This document shows, piece by piece, positions 38,651 through 52,890 of a DNA stretch of 64,000 nucleotides. Where the stretch lies: NCBI RefSeq assembly GCF_047511655.1, contig NC_133395.1, positions 69,721,910 through 69,785,909 of the forward strand, in the 5' to 3' direction. The DNA is from Castor canadensis (Eukaryota > Chordata > Mammalia > Rodentia > Castoridae). Both the position numbers and the translations under genes were made by a program. The notes below the pieces were generated by a model, which was not told the DNA's origin, made no database searches, and saw only the letters and a program-made list of their open reading frames with translations. The stretch's first letter is position 1. Each line of letters starts with the position of its first letter.

Positions 38651-41600
38651 GTAATACCATGTAGGAATTTGACACTACTAGATTTTTGAAAAGTTTCCTA
38701 ATTACCTTAGACATAATTTTCATGTTAAATTGTATAACTCTCTTTAAAAAGAAAGATGCCAAGATAATGGAAGTTGTGGATGTTTGACATACTTTGCAAA
38801 AGACCTAGAACTTTCCAACTAAGATTTTATGCATGTTATTATGAATGGGTGTTAATTCTTCATACTCCTGCTTGTAATTGCTTTGACATTGGAAGAGAAC
38901 CTGATAAGATATTTTGAGCCCTGGCAGCAGTGCCCATGTTTCCAGCTGGTCTCAATTGCTGCTGGGCTTTTACTTTGATGGAGGTTTTTCTAGAGCTACA
39001 TGTGGGCCGCAAGAGATGCTTTTCACCAGAAATTCTTCATCAGAAGACCTGGAAAGTATGACACCTGAGGCCATCTGTCTAATTGCTGTTCTATGTCACC
39101 TTTCCTCTTTCAGTAAGAAGAGGAATCTACCCAATCAGTGTTAAAGCTCTGTTTTTTCCCAAGGCCAGTTCCATGATCCTGAACTTGACACAAGTGTTCA
39201 AAGTCTTTTATAAGATGAAAAGTTCACTTCAAATAAATTATGCTCTTCCATATAAGCTCAAACTTCAGCCAAAGAGGAAAGGTTCACTGGGCCCCAAACC
39301 ATAGATAAAGAGGAGGATTTTCTCTGTAAGATGAGGTTATGAGATAGTGAACTGTTATTTGTACAATGAAAAAACATCCAAGAAGCTAGCCTAGAGTAGG
39401 CGACAGATTGTAGATTTTACAGTGGTGGTAGTAGAATTATCAAGACTTGGTAGAGGATCCAATATAGGGGCTGTGAAGAAGGCCAAAGGATTAAGGGTAG
39501 ATACCCTTGTTTCTTGCTTTGATGGTTAGTATTGATGTTCAGTGAGAACACAAAGAAAACAACACTTGGAGGAGTAACACTAGAAAATGACAATTTTATT
39601 GGGAAGCAGGTTGCATTTGAGGTATGGGTAAGATATACTAGTGGAGGTGGCCATAATACTTTAGGATGTACACAGTACAGGCAGAAGATCATCAGTAGTG
39701 GGAGGGGAATTCAAACATTAAATGATAGGAGTAGCCCAATGGCCCAAAAGAACCTTGTAACCCTGTGATCCTATGACACTGTGTAATTCATAAGACATCA
39801 CTTGGTAAGGCTCCTTATGACTCACGACATTGCAAATATCCAGAGAATCAAAGTACATGGGTAAAAGTCTCAAAGGCAGAGGGTCAAGTTGCCAGTGACT
39901 GCTGTTTGCTTACTGGTTGTTTTCTGAATTGTAAGAAATTTAATTTCTTCAAATTTCTTTCTTCTGAAAAATTCAAAACTTCAGTCATATTGGATCTTTT
40001 TCTAATCTGGCAAAATAGCAACAAACTGCTCAGGCAAAGGCATACCTCCCCTTGTACAAAGGACATTAGTGTCTCTCTGGTCATTCGTGTTCACTGAGGT
40101 GACTTGGCTGGTACCTATGGAGGTTGTAGGTTGACTCCTGAAAGGGCAGTGGTTATTGGGAGAAATTTGTTAAAATTCAGATTCCCAGACCATACCACAA
40201 AGAGTCAGTTTGGTAAACTTGGGCTGGTACCTGTTATTGTAATTAAAGACCCTCGGATGCTGAAAACTGACACATGAGAGATAGAGAAGGTCTTGACAAG
40301 GCAATTTCTTTTGATCAAAAGGGTGCAAGCATGTACTCACTCCAGCTGAGTGGACACTTGAGCACAAAATGGCTGACCATGGCTCCTCCTCATATCCCTG
40401 ACGCAGTTGTACCTGCCCCTCACCTGGTATTTGTTCAGGTCAAAGGTTCACAACCTTTCTCAATTGGCTAAAAGGCTTGGGGGATGGGTTAGTGCATGTA
40501 ATTTGGTGGGCTCTGAAACTGTACAAGAATCTGGAAGAAGAAACAGGAACCCTTTAAATAATGCAAGTCACCTAAGATGGCGACCTGAGGAATTTTAATC
40601 TAAGAGGGTGACATATACTTTAATAGAAAAGATCATTTTTCTTCTACTGGGAATCTTCCTTGTAATACTGTCAGGTATGTTTGCAGATACCTGTGCACCT
40701 GAGTGAATGCAGAAAACAGAATAGAAACAAACTAAATCATACCTCAATGACTCCCAAACCTGGCAAAACTTGTAAGTTTATTAAAACTTGTAAGTTTATA
40801 AATTTCGGGACCATTTCTCAGAGATTCTGACTCTGTACTACTAGAATAGGATCCAGTACTCTGCCTAGGATGATTCTTAACAACCAAATTTAGGAGGCAC
40901 TGTTACACTGAAAACACACTAATCAGATGCATAGTAAGGGCTGAAGTCAAGGTGAAACACAAAGAACACAGCTGTCCCAAACAGGGAAGTTGGAGACTCC
41001 TCCACCCAGCTGATGAAGAAGGTTTACAAGGGTGGATTCAGATTCTGCTTTAACAAAAGAGAATGACAATTGGGTAGTGCACTTGTGGGGAAGTTCAAAG
41101 GTGGGAGAGGACCCAGTAAGAGTAGAAATGCTTCAGGAGAGTGAGGCAGGGTGTCCGTCACTTTCATTTATCTAGAGGGCTGTGGAAACTGCTTGCCTAA
41201 TGCAAGTGTTTTTCAGTTTTGAATGTTTTGTGAAAGTACTCAAAAGCTATTGTTTAAAGTGGAATACCACTTATACAAAATAATGAACAGTGGATGTCAT
41301 TTCTGTGTGTGGTATTGGCATAAAATCTCTGGAGACCAGACCCCGAGCCTCCTGGCAATTTTCTGTCCAGCTCTCAGGCGCTTCTCTTGTTCTCCCCTTC
41401 CCTTCTGTGTGCTCCTAGTACATGGAATGAGGAAGCAGGAAACCCAGGATCACCTTGGTTAATTGGGTATCAAGCACTGGCTTCATCACCATGGAAACAT
41501 GACACTCCTGTGGAAGACAGAGAAACCCTTATCTCTCTATTTTTTAAGGTTTTTATATCCCAGAATAATGTTCTTTCTAAAAAAAAAAAAATTTATTCAC

Positions 41601-43680
41601 AGACACAATTACTTTATGCAGTATTGTGTATGCTGCTAAATTTTACTCATTGGACCCTAATAAAACTCTTTATTTTTTTAAAGCAAACATCACTAGAAGT
41701 TCCATTATAAAATGAGTAGGCTTGAGCATTGCTGACTAAAACTTCCGGGTAATAAATTTCTAAAATGCACAGATCAGCTTGTTTTGAAAAGTGGTCTGTT
41801 AAATTGTGTATCCCAAGAAATCTTGGCAAATGTATGCCTTTCTGCTTATTTTTTCCAGGTAGTCCTAAGGGTATGTGAAGGTGTTGAGAGGCAGTAATTT
41901 ATAAAACATCGAATTCCTCCTCCTTTTAGCCTGTCTTGGGCTATTTTCTTGTGTCCCTCGAAAAATAGCTAAATTTTCTCTCTGGTATAGGACTTATGAG
42001 ACACACTGCCATTTTAAAACCCCTGATAAAAGGTCTCAACATTGCAAGTACCTCATAGATCATTTTCCCCAAAGAGCTAAAGTAAAACAATTTTGGACCA
42101 GAAACTACTGAAAAGTAGAAAATCCCATAGCCATATGTACACCAGGTAGGGACAGAAAAACAAGAACATACTGATTTTTTTTTTTCCCTGCTGGTTGGGC
42201 TCATACTGGCTCCCCCATATTGTGGCAGTCAAATACTCCCAGGCCAGCCTTCATAGAGCCTCGAGGAAGGGGTGAAAATGCCACGGGATTCACAACCCTG
42301 AAGTAATTTCTTGATTTTTAAAAAATGTTTTTAGAATTTTTTAGTTAAAAAAGGCCCAATGTGGCGTACTGGTTTTTATCAGAAGTGTAATTGAACTACC
42401 CTTTGTGATATTTAATAAAATAATGATTTTAAATACCTTGATAAAGGAAATGTTCCATGATTTTCTTTTTCCAGTGCAACAAGAAGTTCTCCTCTTCCAT
42501 AGGGTCAGTGAAGTAAAGAGCTGGGCAAAAATGTCCTGAGCTTTTGATAGAGTTAAGGGAAGGGGAGAGAATCAGGATAGAAATTAAGCTATTTTTTTCC
42601 ATAGAAGCAAAATATAGTATTTGAAAAAATTTAAATAAGAACAGATGGTCTTGGCAATAAGGGATGTTTTAAAGGGTTTGTCCTAATCTATGTAACTGAG
42701 AAACTATTGCAGGATTTACTCTGGGCTCAAAATACTCTCTTGTTTCTTGAGACATGTGAGAATTGAATACAGAGGAGGGGAATTCCTTTCCTGACCACCA
42801 CTGCTCTCACCCTGTGAAGCAAGAGCTATGAGTTTCAATATAAATATTATTGCTGGCCACAAGACTTCCCTGCTTCCTTTTAAGAAACCTAGCCACAGAA
42901 TTAGACTGGCAGAGAATGTATTTACACTTGGTATCACAATCAATTCTCCCTAAAATGGAAAACCTATAACAAAGGATGCAGTAAAACGCTGTTCTCTGGG
43001 GTGGGATTGTGTCAGCAAAGGGCAGTTACAGGGAGATCATGTTGAGGGATTTGCACTTACAACTTTGGACTTGGTCCAGACAAGGCTGGGAAAAACACTC
43101 CTAGCATTGAATGGTACAAATTTACCCTCTAAGGAGGCACATCTGTACATTGGCCTGAGCCTGGTAGAGGTGAATGTAAAGGTGCTTGTATAATTGGTTT
43201 GCTTGTTGAGGCTAAAACAGTTTATAAAAGAAGATGTCTAGCCTGCATTTTATCATAGGTTAACTGCATTAGAGAAATTGGGTTAAAATGTTAAATCTCA
43301 GCCACTAGAATTGGCTTTGTGTCATTTGGGTATTTCCTGCAAATGCTAATGAAAGCTCAAGAATTCTAATCAGATCCCATTGGCAAAGCCAAGCTAGTCA
43401 TGGCAGGCTTCCAGCTGAAAATTATTTCTCACTGTATACACTTGGATATTTTGCTCCCACTTAAACAAAGGCAAGAAATAGCCATCGGTGACTGTTTCTC
43501 CTAGGCCCAGGCCCTCCCTCCCCCTCTCTCTTCCCAGTCTCAGGGCCTTAGCTTCATAAGGAATATAGCTTTGCTTATCATCCAATGGTCAGTGGTCATC
43601 CAAATGCTACTTGTCCACTGTTTGGCTCTGTGCACTGAGTCCCTTACACATGGGCATCCTAGTGTGAGAAGCAGCTTAGT
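38651..43680. other. Intergenic stretch downstream of SOHLH2
   Basis: Apart from MER5-like text at 40740-40935, I see no exon, RNA gene or young repeat. Short open stretches have no splice context. GC content is ordinary. Confidence 0.55.
40740..40935 (+). mobile_element. MER5A-like (hAT-Charlie) fragment
   Basis: 'gggaccatttctcagagatt', 'ctgactctgtactactagaa' and 'aggatgattcttaacaacca' follow the order of a MER5A copy. Diverged. Confidence 0.45.
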
Positions 43681-43684
43681 GTCT

Positions 43685-43910
43685 TGGAAAGAGCATGAGG
43701 TTGGAAGTCACACGGGTACGTACAATTAAAGCTTAGTTCTATTACCCATTATAGAACATACATACCCATGTATGTATTCTTTCTCCTGTTTCCTCTTCTA
43801 TAAAGTGGAGGTAGCCATGTTCATTTACTTCTTCAGGTCCTGAGGATTAAGACAAATGTCTATAATGCCCTGGCATCTAGTGACCCTCAGCATACAGCAG
43901 CAGCTCCTAT
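43685..43910 (+). mobile_element. MIR SINE
   Basis: 'gagcatgaggttggaagtca' and 'cctgtttcctcttctataaa' mark the MIR core and 3' part. Confidence 0.6.
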
Positions 43911-45025
43911 CCTTGTCACCCTTCCTACCTGCAACCTTTCCAAGACACTGCACAGGAGGAAAGAGTCATAATTATTGTGTCACTTCATGCCACTCTTCCC
44001 AGTTTGGTAGGGTCCTAAACAGTGAAGGTGTTTGGGTTCCTATGAGATACTGGGATTCTTTAACCCCTGCTGGTGAGTTTTAGTGTCTGCCCAAGCCACC
44101 TCCCTTTGTGACTGCCCACCCAGCCCAGCACAAATTTATGTTTGATACCTTCTTCTCCACTCCCTACCACTCTATATAAGCCCCACCAAATTCAGGATGC
44201 AGCCTGTTCTTAGTATGGAGAGGACACAGTTTATATGAATTCTATGCATGATTCCTTGTTTCTAAGAAGCTAGCATCTTGACTGGTAATCTCCAGTTCCA
44301 AGGTTTTCTTCTACCATCCCACCCCTAGCCTTAGGGACCCAGTTAATGAGAGGCAATGTGGTAGGCATGAATCACAGCTCCATCGCTCTGGTCTTACTTA
44401 ACTCAGAGCTCATGCACAATCCTTTCTCTGAGCCTCATTTTTTTCCCATCTGCAAAGCTTGTACTTATTTAGAAGTTTGTTCAGGATAAAGGAAATGTGT
44501 GAAACATGTCTTTCAGGGTAGCATCTTCCCATAGTAGGGGCTCAATAAATAAAAATCTGTTGTTAATTTTTCTTGCTTACTCCTTTTTGTACAAATTTTG
44601 CTTTGCAAGCATGTAGCATTCTACTATTAGTATTACCCAGTAACTTCTGTTTTCCTGTTTCTCTTACTCAGACCCATAGGCAATACTAACAAAAAACAAT
44701 ACTACTGGTTATCTTTTTCAATCTTCTGAAGGACATTTTATACTAGAAAAGTAATATGGGTTTATAAAATCTAAAGCAAAATTATATAAAATAGAGTAAA
44801 AATCTCCCTTCCCTGAAATCCTTTTCTTTGGATGTAACCACTTAAAACAGATTGATGTATTTCCTTCTAGATATTCTTTTATGCATATGCAGGATGAAAA
44901 CATATGAATTATATGTATAGAGATAGTTTGCTTTCTTACAAAATTGGAATCATGGCATAACCCTTTTTAATAGCTGATATATTCTATTTTAAGTACTATA
45001 TATTTACAGGTAAAATACCAAGTCA
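43911..45025. other. Intergenic stretch
   Basis: A second MIR-like text lies at about 44365-44560 (see its entry). Otherwise nothing recognised. Confidence 0.5.
44365..44560 (+). mobile_element. MIR SINE
   Basis: 'ctttctctgagcctcatttt' and 'gtaggggctcaataaataaa' fit MIR. Confidence 0.55.
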
Positions 45026-45200
45026 AAACCCCACTGAACAATAAACACACTTAAGGAGAAGAATGTCAAACAGGTCATGTTACAGGGAGAGTACTCGTGG
45101 AGGGGATGCTAAATGAGGGTGACTATAGTCGGTGTGTTTTCTATACATGTATTAATATTGCAGATTGAAACCTGTTGAAGTCATTAAAAAAAAAAAAGAG
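45026..45200 (+). mobile_element. L1 3' end, sense
   Basis: 'gagtactcgtggaggggatg', 'gagggtgactatagtcggtg' and 'gattgaaacctgttgaagtc' then an A run are L1 3' UTR text of the rodent type. Confidence 0.6.
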
Positions 45201-45900
45201 CAATCTACACAGTGACCTGGGAAGGAAATATTCCAGATAAAAGAACAGGAACTACAATGGTTCTGGGTATTCACAGAGCTACAGGAAGGCCAATGAGCTG
45301 GAGGGCAGCAGTGAAAGAGATTTGGGGAACCAGATGTCAGGCCATGAAGACCTGTGTCAGGACTTTTGCTTCTTTCCAGGTGGATGCCAGTAGAAAATAG
45401 AGCAGACTGGTATTGCTAGGACTAGTCTGACTGCAGGCAAGCATAGACTGAAAGGAGCAGAGCAAAACTAAAGAGATGAATTATAAGCTCTATCAGCAGT
45501 CTAGGCAACCCATGATGGTGCTTTGGCCATGGATGGTAAAAAGTAGTAAAAATAATGGTTTGAGTAGATTGGTGAAGATACAAACTTGATTGGAGGGATT
45601 CAAGGCAGAATGAGAGAAAATTATACAGTGGCAGCAAAAATAACTTTTACTGTGGAGTTTTGTTACAAAGAAGGGTTTAAGAAATAAGATGGTCTCTGAG
45701 AGGAGCATAGGGTTAGAGTAAGGCATTTTTAAGATAGGAGACATTTCACCATGTCTGTGTGCTGATGGGAAATTATCCTATAATAAAGAGAAAATTTGTG
45801 ATGCAGAGAGAGAATAGTTTCTAGATCCCTGTTCTTCAGTAGCTGGAAGGCTGTGCAGCCCATCATTGAGAGGAGGGGGGAAGGTAGCAGACATGGGCAC
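45201..45900 (+). mobile_element. L2-like fragment
   Basis: 'gccatgaagacctgtgtcag' and 'gacttttgcttctttccagg' with flanking text resemble the L2 3' region. Approximate limits. Confidence 0.4.
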
Positions 45901-47990
45901 AGGTACAGGATTGATGAGTGAGGTAGTGATGGGAGTTAGGAAAGGTTGAGGGAGAGAAGAAAATCTGAAATAATTTTCTAGGAGAGAGGGAAGTGAATAA
46001 CTATGGAAATATAGGATGCCTGGGTAGCATGAGAGCTTGCTTAAAGTACGTGGTTAGTAGTCCAGTCAGAGAGTTTGTGTTTTCTACAGGGAAATTTGTC
46101 TGCTTAGCTTCTAATGTTGTACAGGCAGAGATTCAAGTGGGGTTTCACCAGGCACTTTTGACAAAGAAAATCATATGTAGAGAGTCAAAGGGAAAAGCAA
46201 GAGAACCATGATTATGATGAGCCAGGGATCGAGGGCTTTACACATGAGAGGGCAGGAAGGGCACATGAACAGAAGAGGTGATGGCACTGGAAGGCAGACC
46301 ATCTGTGATTGGAGGCCTCAGCCCTGGACAGTTAAAAAAATTACATCAAAATAGAGGGATGAGATGTAAGGGGTAAGAACAGATTTAGAACTTGGAGAGT
46401 ACCACTTGGCACGGCGGGCGTGTGTGGGTACTGTTATTGACATGGCTGTGGAAATGTCCTTGCTCCCTTATGGAAAAATGAGTGTGGTCATACACAGTTA
46501 TGAAGAGGTCACCTCAGCCCTTAACTTCAGCCAGACCTCCTTTGCCCAGCACTGTCAGCAGTTGAGATTTCCATTCATATGTCCATTCCAGAAGACAAAC
46601 ACATAAGGAGTATACTTTGTTTTAATGACTTTTTTAGAATTTTTTCAGTTAGCTGGAAGCTTCAACCAAGAGAGAATGTACTGGAATAGAATGTATGCAC
46701 AGAGAGAAAGGGTTCAAGAGAGAAAGAGATATGTGGGCACTTTAAGGAAGGGGATAATATCAACCAGTATTTGCAAAGATCAACCATTTCCAGGGAGTTA
46801 CAGAGTCTTCCTAAGGTAATAAATCTCTGTTTTTGTAACAGAATTTGGAATGGGACCCTAATTAATTACTTGCTAATTGCTCATCTATTTCCAGTCAATG
46901 GCCCTCGTAGGACCTTAATGGATTAAAGACACAAAAACATGGTATGAGACTCAGATTAATGTACATAAATTCAAAAGTATGGGGTAAGCAAGAAATGCTT
47001 CAGGTACTGAGAAGGAAAAGGGAAAGTCTTCATATTGATGGAGTGTAATCAGATCCAAATGAGTCTGCCTTTTGAGTTAAATCCTAAGCAAATTTTGAGC
47101 AGGGGAGAATCAAGTTAGCATTTCAAGTATGGTGGGGGAAGCAGACTGATCTAGAGACTTCAGTGGAACCACTGGCTAGCTATTTGGAAGAAAAAAAAAA
47201 ACCTAGAAAAAAAGCTGCATTCAGACCTCATCCAATAAAACAAATTCCTGAAATACTATAGATTTAGGGAGTGAGAAAACAAAACTAACATCCTTAAAGC
47301 AGATGTATATTTCTATAAACTTGAAGGGGTTAACCCTGCGCCCCCACCACACACACATTTTCAATAAATATGACTGGCAAATGTCTTGTTTCCCTAGTAT
47401 GTAATGAGCTCTTCAAATCACTAAGGAAAAGACCACAACCAGAGGAAAAAAATGGGCAAAGGTCATGGACAGAATTTCATGAAGAAGCAACATAAGGAAA
47501 ATAAACATGAAAAGATGTTAACAATAGTTGGTTAAAAAAAAAAAAGAGCTACTTTTCCCCTTCCAGATTTGACAGAGATTATAAACTAACACAGTGTTGG
47601 TAAGGTGGGGGGTAATCGTGTATGTGGACAGGAATTTAAATTTGCATCACTTATTTGACAGCATCCACAAAGATTTTAGATGTGTGTACCCTTAACCCCA
47701 CATTTCCACAGCTAGGAATTCATTAGGAGTTCAGAGCCTCCTTCTTCAGAGGTGACATAAGGGCCACAAAAAGAGCCATTGATTTTTCTCCCTGCATCCC
47801 AACACATTCTGTCCCCCACCACTATCAGCTGGAACCAGTCCGCAAAGGGGCTATAAGTAGAAGTGATAACCCTCTTTCCCCTAAAAGGCCACAGCAACTG
47901 GTCCCATCACTCTTTTCCTGCCTCTTTAATTTTCTTGCCATCAGAAATAGAATCTTTTCACATCACTCTCCTACCACTACAGTTTTTTCT
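45901..47990. other. Intergenic stretch without recognised feature
   Basis: Ordinary composition and no convincing exon or repeat. A-rich runs lie at 47189-47200 and 47533-47545. Confidence 0.5.
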
Positions 47991-48004
47991 TTTTTTTTTT
48001 AATT

Positions 48005-48597
48005 AGAATATATTAATTGTACAAAGAGGTTTTCATTGTGGTACTCATGAACATATTTACTTTGATTAAATTAATCACTTCTGTTACTCTTTAACACCTA
48101 TCCCTCCTCCCTCCCCGCTTTTTAACAGTTTTTAGCTTCATTATGCTATTTTTGTACATATGCATATAGTATATATAATATACTTCAATATTATTCACCC
48201 CCTACTACCTTTTTCTTTCCCCTGCCCACAGGTTCCCCCCAAAAAGTTCCACTTTACATACATTTACATACACAAACACATATACATCTATGGTGTATAT
48301 ATATAATATATGATATGATATGATATATGATCATATATATATGATTTTTGGGTCTAGATTCCACACAAAGAAAATGTGATATTTGTTCTTCTCAGTCTGG
48401 CTTATTTCACTTAACATGATGATCTCCAGTTCCATCCATTTTCCTGCAAATGACAATATCATTCTTTATGGTTCCATTGTATTATATGTACACCATGTTT
48501 TCTTTATCTATGCATCAGTTAATGGACACTTAGGATGCTCCTATAACTTGGCTATTGTGAACAGTGCTGCAATAAACATGGTGCAGGTATCTGTATC
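48005..48597 (-). mobile_element. L1 3' end, antisense, 5'-truncated
   Basis: Antisense A tail (T run 47983-48000), 3' UTR ('gaggttttcattgtggtact'), then the end of ORF2 in antisense ('tggctattgtgaacagtgct', 'gcaataaacatggtgcaggt'). Older and more diverged than the copy at 29016. Confidence 0.85.
48290..48348. repeat. AT-rich (TA)n / TGATA low-complexity tract
   Basis: TA and GATAT units including a self-complementary ATATATGATCATATAT stretch, inside the L1 3' UTR. Confidence 0.85.
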
Positions 48598-50640
48598 ATA
48601 TGCTGACTTAGTTCTTGACATCTCCTATTTGGACCCAATTTCCCACCTGCCCTGATTCAGGAACTTTCTCTGTAGTTCAGTCACCCATAGAAAAGCCTTT
48701 TGTACTCTGCTGTGCTCTAGGCCCACCCTGCTTTCCTATCTCATCCCATCCCCTCTTGACCATTCAAGGGAATTAATCAAGTAACTGTCCCCTCCTACTC
48801 TTGAACACTGGGTACTGTCCTTATAGCACAACACATGCTTAAAACTTCCCATTTAAAAAACAAAACATAAAACCCTCTTTTGATTCTACTTACTTCTAGC
48901 TACTGCTCTACTTCCTTGTTTTCCTTTTGATGGAAAATCTTTGAAAGGGTTGTTTTATGCTTGTCTTCTTCACTTCCTTACCTCCCATTCTCTTGTAAGC
49001 ATTTGTTCTGAAGTGTAATTAACTTACTGAAAGATGCACACATTGTAGGCAAAGGACTCAGTGAAATATGGTGAAATGAAACACCAACATCCAGGACAAG
49101 AAATAGAGCACTATCCACACCCCAGAAACCTAGTTCCTACCAATTGCTACTCCACAAAGATAACAACTACCATTACTTTTAATAGAATGCCTTATTTTAC
49201 ACATTTTTTAAAAAGTGATTTTGTAATATTACTGCATTTATTTGTGTTTTCTTTTTCCCCAATATTGTGTTTGTGAGATTCATTCAAGTTGCTATACACA
49301 ACAGGAGCCAAATCACTTTAGTCATTGTGAAGACTTTTTTTTTTCATTTTTCCTGAATGAAATGAACTCTTAGAGGGTTTTAACTGAGGCTAGATATGAT
49401 ACATCTTTGCATTCAGAGGTTTACCTGGTGCCACCTTGAAAACAAACAGTTGGAAGGTGAGAATAAAGATGAAGGAACAGAGACTGGAAACTATTGCAGC
49501 AAACCAATCACAATATTAAATTATCTGGCTTTAAAAAGAAAAGCCATTTTAGGTCAGTCCCTCAGTGGAGCTAAATCAAAGCAATAATAAACCAAGCTCA
49601 GGGCTGGACCTGGAATAATTAGGTCAGCTATCACAGTTTAGGCCCAGAAAATAATTAACACCTTCATAACAAAAATAGCCCTTGGAAACAACAGTAATTT
49701 TAAAAACAAAGATGGGGTAGTGGGAAATAAGTAGAAGTTCCAATAGTTTGAAACCTTTGATCTTAAAAGTAATACTTCATAAAGCACATAAAGCATAGCA
49801 GAAAACCAGAACGATTTCAGCTATAAGGTAATAATGACTCATCAAAAAACTGATTGATAAACACTGTGAAAACTATGGGTTGTCTAGAAATAAATAATTG
49901 GAAATACAGTAGCATGATCCATCTGTGAGATTTTACATTACTATGTACATTCATCCTTGTTATTCTTAACACTTGAGGCATCACAAAGACTTGATTTCTG
50001 GTCACAAGTGTTCTTACATGACTGGGAAAAACCAAAGAGTACATAGGGCTACATTTTCATCTGGGACTGCACAACTTTTCTTGGTCTTGAGAATTCCCAG
50101 CTTTTGAAATGGAAGTATTAACATTTTTACTCAGGTCTATATATTTGCATCTGTGCTGGTTTTCCTGCACTCTGGGCAGAAAATGGAGCTGGAAGTTGGT
50201 GGATTGCAAATGTAAGAACATGACAAATGACACCAGACCACTGCTCTATCCAATCCTGTAACTTGTTTAGGGCAGTGGCAGAGTCGGATATTTCTATGGG
50301 GGAAGCCTAGCTGCCTTATGTGGCATCAACATCAAAAGACTGATCTCAATTATTTACCAGTCAAAGACCTGTTGGTAATGCATTACCTAGACATCTTGTC
50401 TTAGCTGCTTTGTTTTAGTTCATACAGCCTTTGAAAGAATCTTCCCATTCAGCAGGCTTTTGTCCCCAATATGGTCTTGTCACAGTAACTCAAATCCTGC
50501 ACATTGCTGTCCCTACACCAGTCACTCAGAAGCTTTATTTACTTTTTACTAACCTTCTAAAGATAATCCCTTTGCCTTTATCTTCCAACCTCCACCCCTA
50601 AAAATTGTGTAAGTGGGAATTTAAACCTGGGTTGGACACA
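48598..50640. other. Intergenic stretch without recognised feature
   Basis: Nothing I can name. Short open stretches only. Confidence 0.5.
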
Positions 50641-50890
50641 AAGTCAATGAGGCAAGACTTTTGGAGTCACACAAATCTGAATTGAAGCCCTACCTGGATC
50701 ATCTACCCAGTTGGTGACCATGAGCAGGTTCCTTTACCTTCTATGCTTCAGTTTACTCATCTGAAAATGAGGAGTTTTAGTAGAACCTGCCTCGAAAAGT
50801 GGTGGGCAGATGAAAGAAGAGCATGGGCCAGATGCACAGAAGCACTCACAAGTGTTAGCTGCTGTTATTATGGGTGATGATGGTGTTTTC
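50640..50890 (+). mobile_element. MIR SINE
   Basis: 'tttggagtcacacaaatctg', 'gttcctttaccttctatgct' and 'tttactcatctgaaaatgag' are the MIR core and 3' text. Confidence 0.7.
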
Positions 50891-52110
50891 ATCTGAGGCC
50901 AGTGAGGACAAATAAGTTTTGTGCCAACAGATTCTTCCCAGCAGATCCCTGTGGGTGAGCAGCTGCCTCTGACTCTTCTTCAGGCTGCTTTGTTCCACTT
51001 CCTGCCTGCTTGAGGCAGAAATCAATGCCTTTAATGATAGCCACTGCTCCTGGGTGTGAGATGAGGCAGGGGGAGGACAGTTATAAGAAAGAAGGGTAAC
51101 TGGGAAAAAATAATGGCATGTCTATAAACTCAGCTCCTCCAGTATAGGAAATCCTAGCCTTAAATTAGCTGTTGTCTTTTTACAACTGGAGTCATTAACA
51201 AAATTGTAAGTTTAGCAAAGACAGGGATGATGCCCATTTCTTCCAGGTCTCTCCACACTGCTGTTTTTTGGTAGCTAAGCCCTAGGCATCAATCTCTTTT
51301 CTGCCAGTTTATAAAAATGGATGCCATTCATCTGAGAGGTCACTCTTCTGGGGATGCCTAAAGTTCTGTGAAAATCCTAGAACATGATCAACAATTCTAC
51401 CCTATTTTTTCTCGGTAATACAAAGGGAAGTGACAATAATATAGGGATACATTTTAGCTTGCTCCAATTCACTTTGAAGAAAATAATTTGCTCACTTATT
51501 ATTGACACCTCATACTGTTCACAATCACCATTTCAACAACCACCTTTCTGGCTGTGACCTGAATAAACAAAGATGAGGAGAGTGCAGGGATGTTTAACAT
51601 TGTCCCCCAGCAGGTGTTACAGGGCCTCTATTTTCAGCTTGACTCTCCTGCAGAAGCAGTGGTTTCTTGCCTAAAGGGGCTTAAAGGTCTCTCCTAGTCT
51701 CTTTAGCAGGTCAGAAACTGCACAGAAAACAGAATTAATTGCTCAGGTGAGATGAGTTATTTTCAATGGCTTGTGTACAAGAAAAAAAAATTCCAACATG
51801 TTTATGACACCAATCTCTGAAAATAACATTTCATGAAACATGTTTTTTCTGCATAATGGGAATAAAAAGAAGATACAGAATAATTATGAAAGGGAGAGAT
51901 TCTGGAGAGGAATCCATATTAGGTCAAAGCAGAGAGTAGTCAGGGGGCTTTAGGGGCCAATTAAAATACTGCATGGAAAGACTATGCTAAGGAGACTATG
52001 GGAGAAAGCAAGGCAAAAGCTGAACTCTTGATTGCTTTTCTCCTACCGTTTCTCTTCCTCCATCTTAGAAAATGGCAACTCCATTTATTTCAAAGCCACA
52101 AAACTCCCCA
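50891..52110. other. Intergenic stretch without recognised feature
   Basis: No exon or clear repeat. Ordinary composition. Confidence 0.5.
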
Positions 52111-52111
52111 T

Positions 52112-52275
52112 ACCTCCCCAGTACTGGAGATTGAACCCATGGTCCTGTTCACGACAGGCAAGCACCCTACAACTGGAGCTATACCCCTACCACTTTTATG
52201 GTTTTATTTTTTTGAGATGGCGTCTTGCTGTCTTTGCCCAAGCTGACACTGGTCACCATACCTGGCCCAAGCCAC
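52112..52275 (-). mobile_element. ID-like SINE plus B1-like fragment, antisense
   Basis: 52112-52195 is antisense ID-type text ('ctggagattgaacccatggt', 'acaactggagctatacccct'). 52205-52275 resembles antisense B1 ('ttgagatggcgtcttgctgt'). Confidence 0.7.
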
Positions 52276-52339
52276 AAAACTTTGATTCATCCTTGATTCC
52301 TTTCTTTCTCTCAGATTGTTGATCAGAAAATACTCTGTC

Positions 52340-52890
52340 TTTCAAAATGCTCTGAGAACCTGATCACTTCACACCAGCTCTGCTGTACCCACCCTTGGTC
52401 TAAGCTGGGGTCCTCAGCTCACCTAGGTTATTGTGACAGTCTCCCAACTTGCTTTACTGCTTCCACCCTTGCCCCTCTACAATCTGTTTCTGTTCACAAA
52501 CTAGCAAGAGTAGTCTTTTAATACTTAAATTAGATTCTGTCATTTCTTTGTAAACCTGCAATGGCTTCTCATCTTATTCAGTGAAAACCAAGGTTTTACC
52601 AAGAGTCTATGGTACCTTTTTTGACCTTGATCCTTGCAGTCTGTCTGACAACACCATTCCAACAACTCTTCCTCTAGAACTGTACTTCAACCACTGTGAT
52701 GTTCCTTGAACATGCCTACCTCAGGGCATTTGCATTTGCAAGTCTCTCTGCATGAAGTATTTTCTTCCAGAAGTTGGCTTGGCTAACTTGTTTCATTTAG
52801 ATTGTTGCTCAGAGACCTTTTTTATGGGCACCTTGATCATCACCAGCAGCTGCTTCCCCTCTGTAGTCAGTACCTGTGAGCAAATGAGCA
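52340..52890 (-). mobile_element. L2-like 3' end, antisense
   Basis: 'ctcagggcatttgcatttgc', 'tctctgcatgaagtattttc' and 'gattgttgctcagagacctt' follow the antisense L2 3' end. Confidence 0.6.
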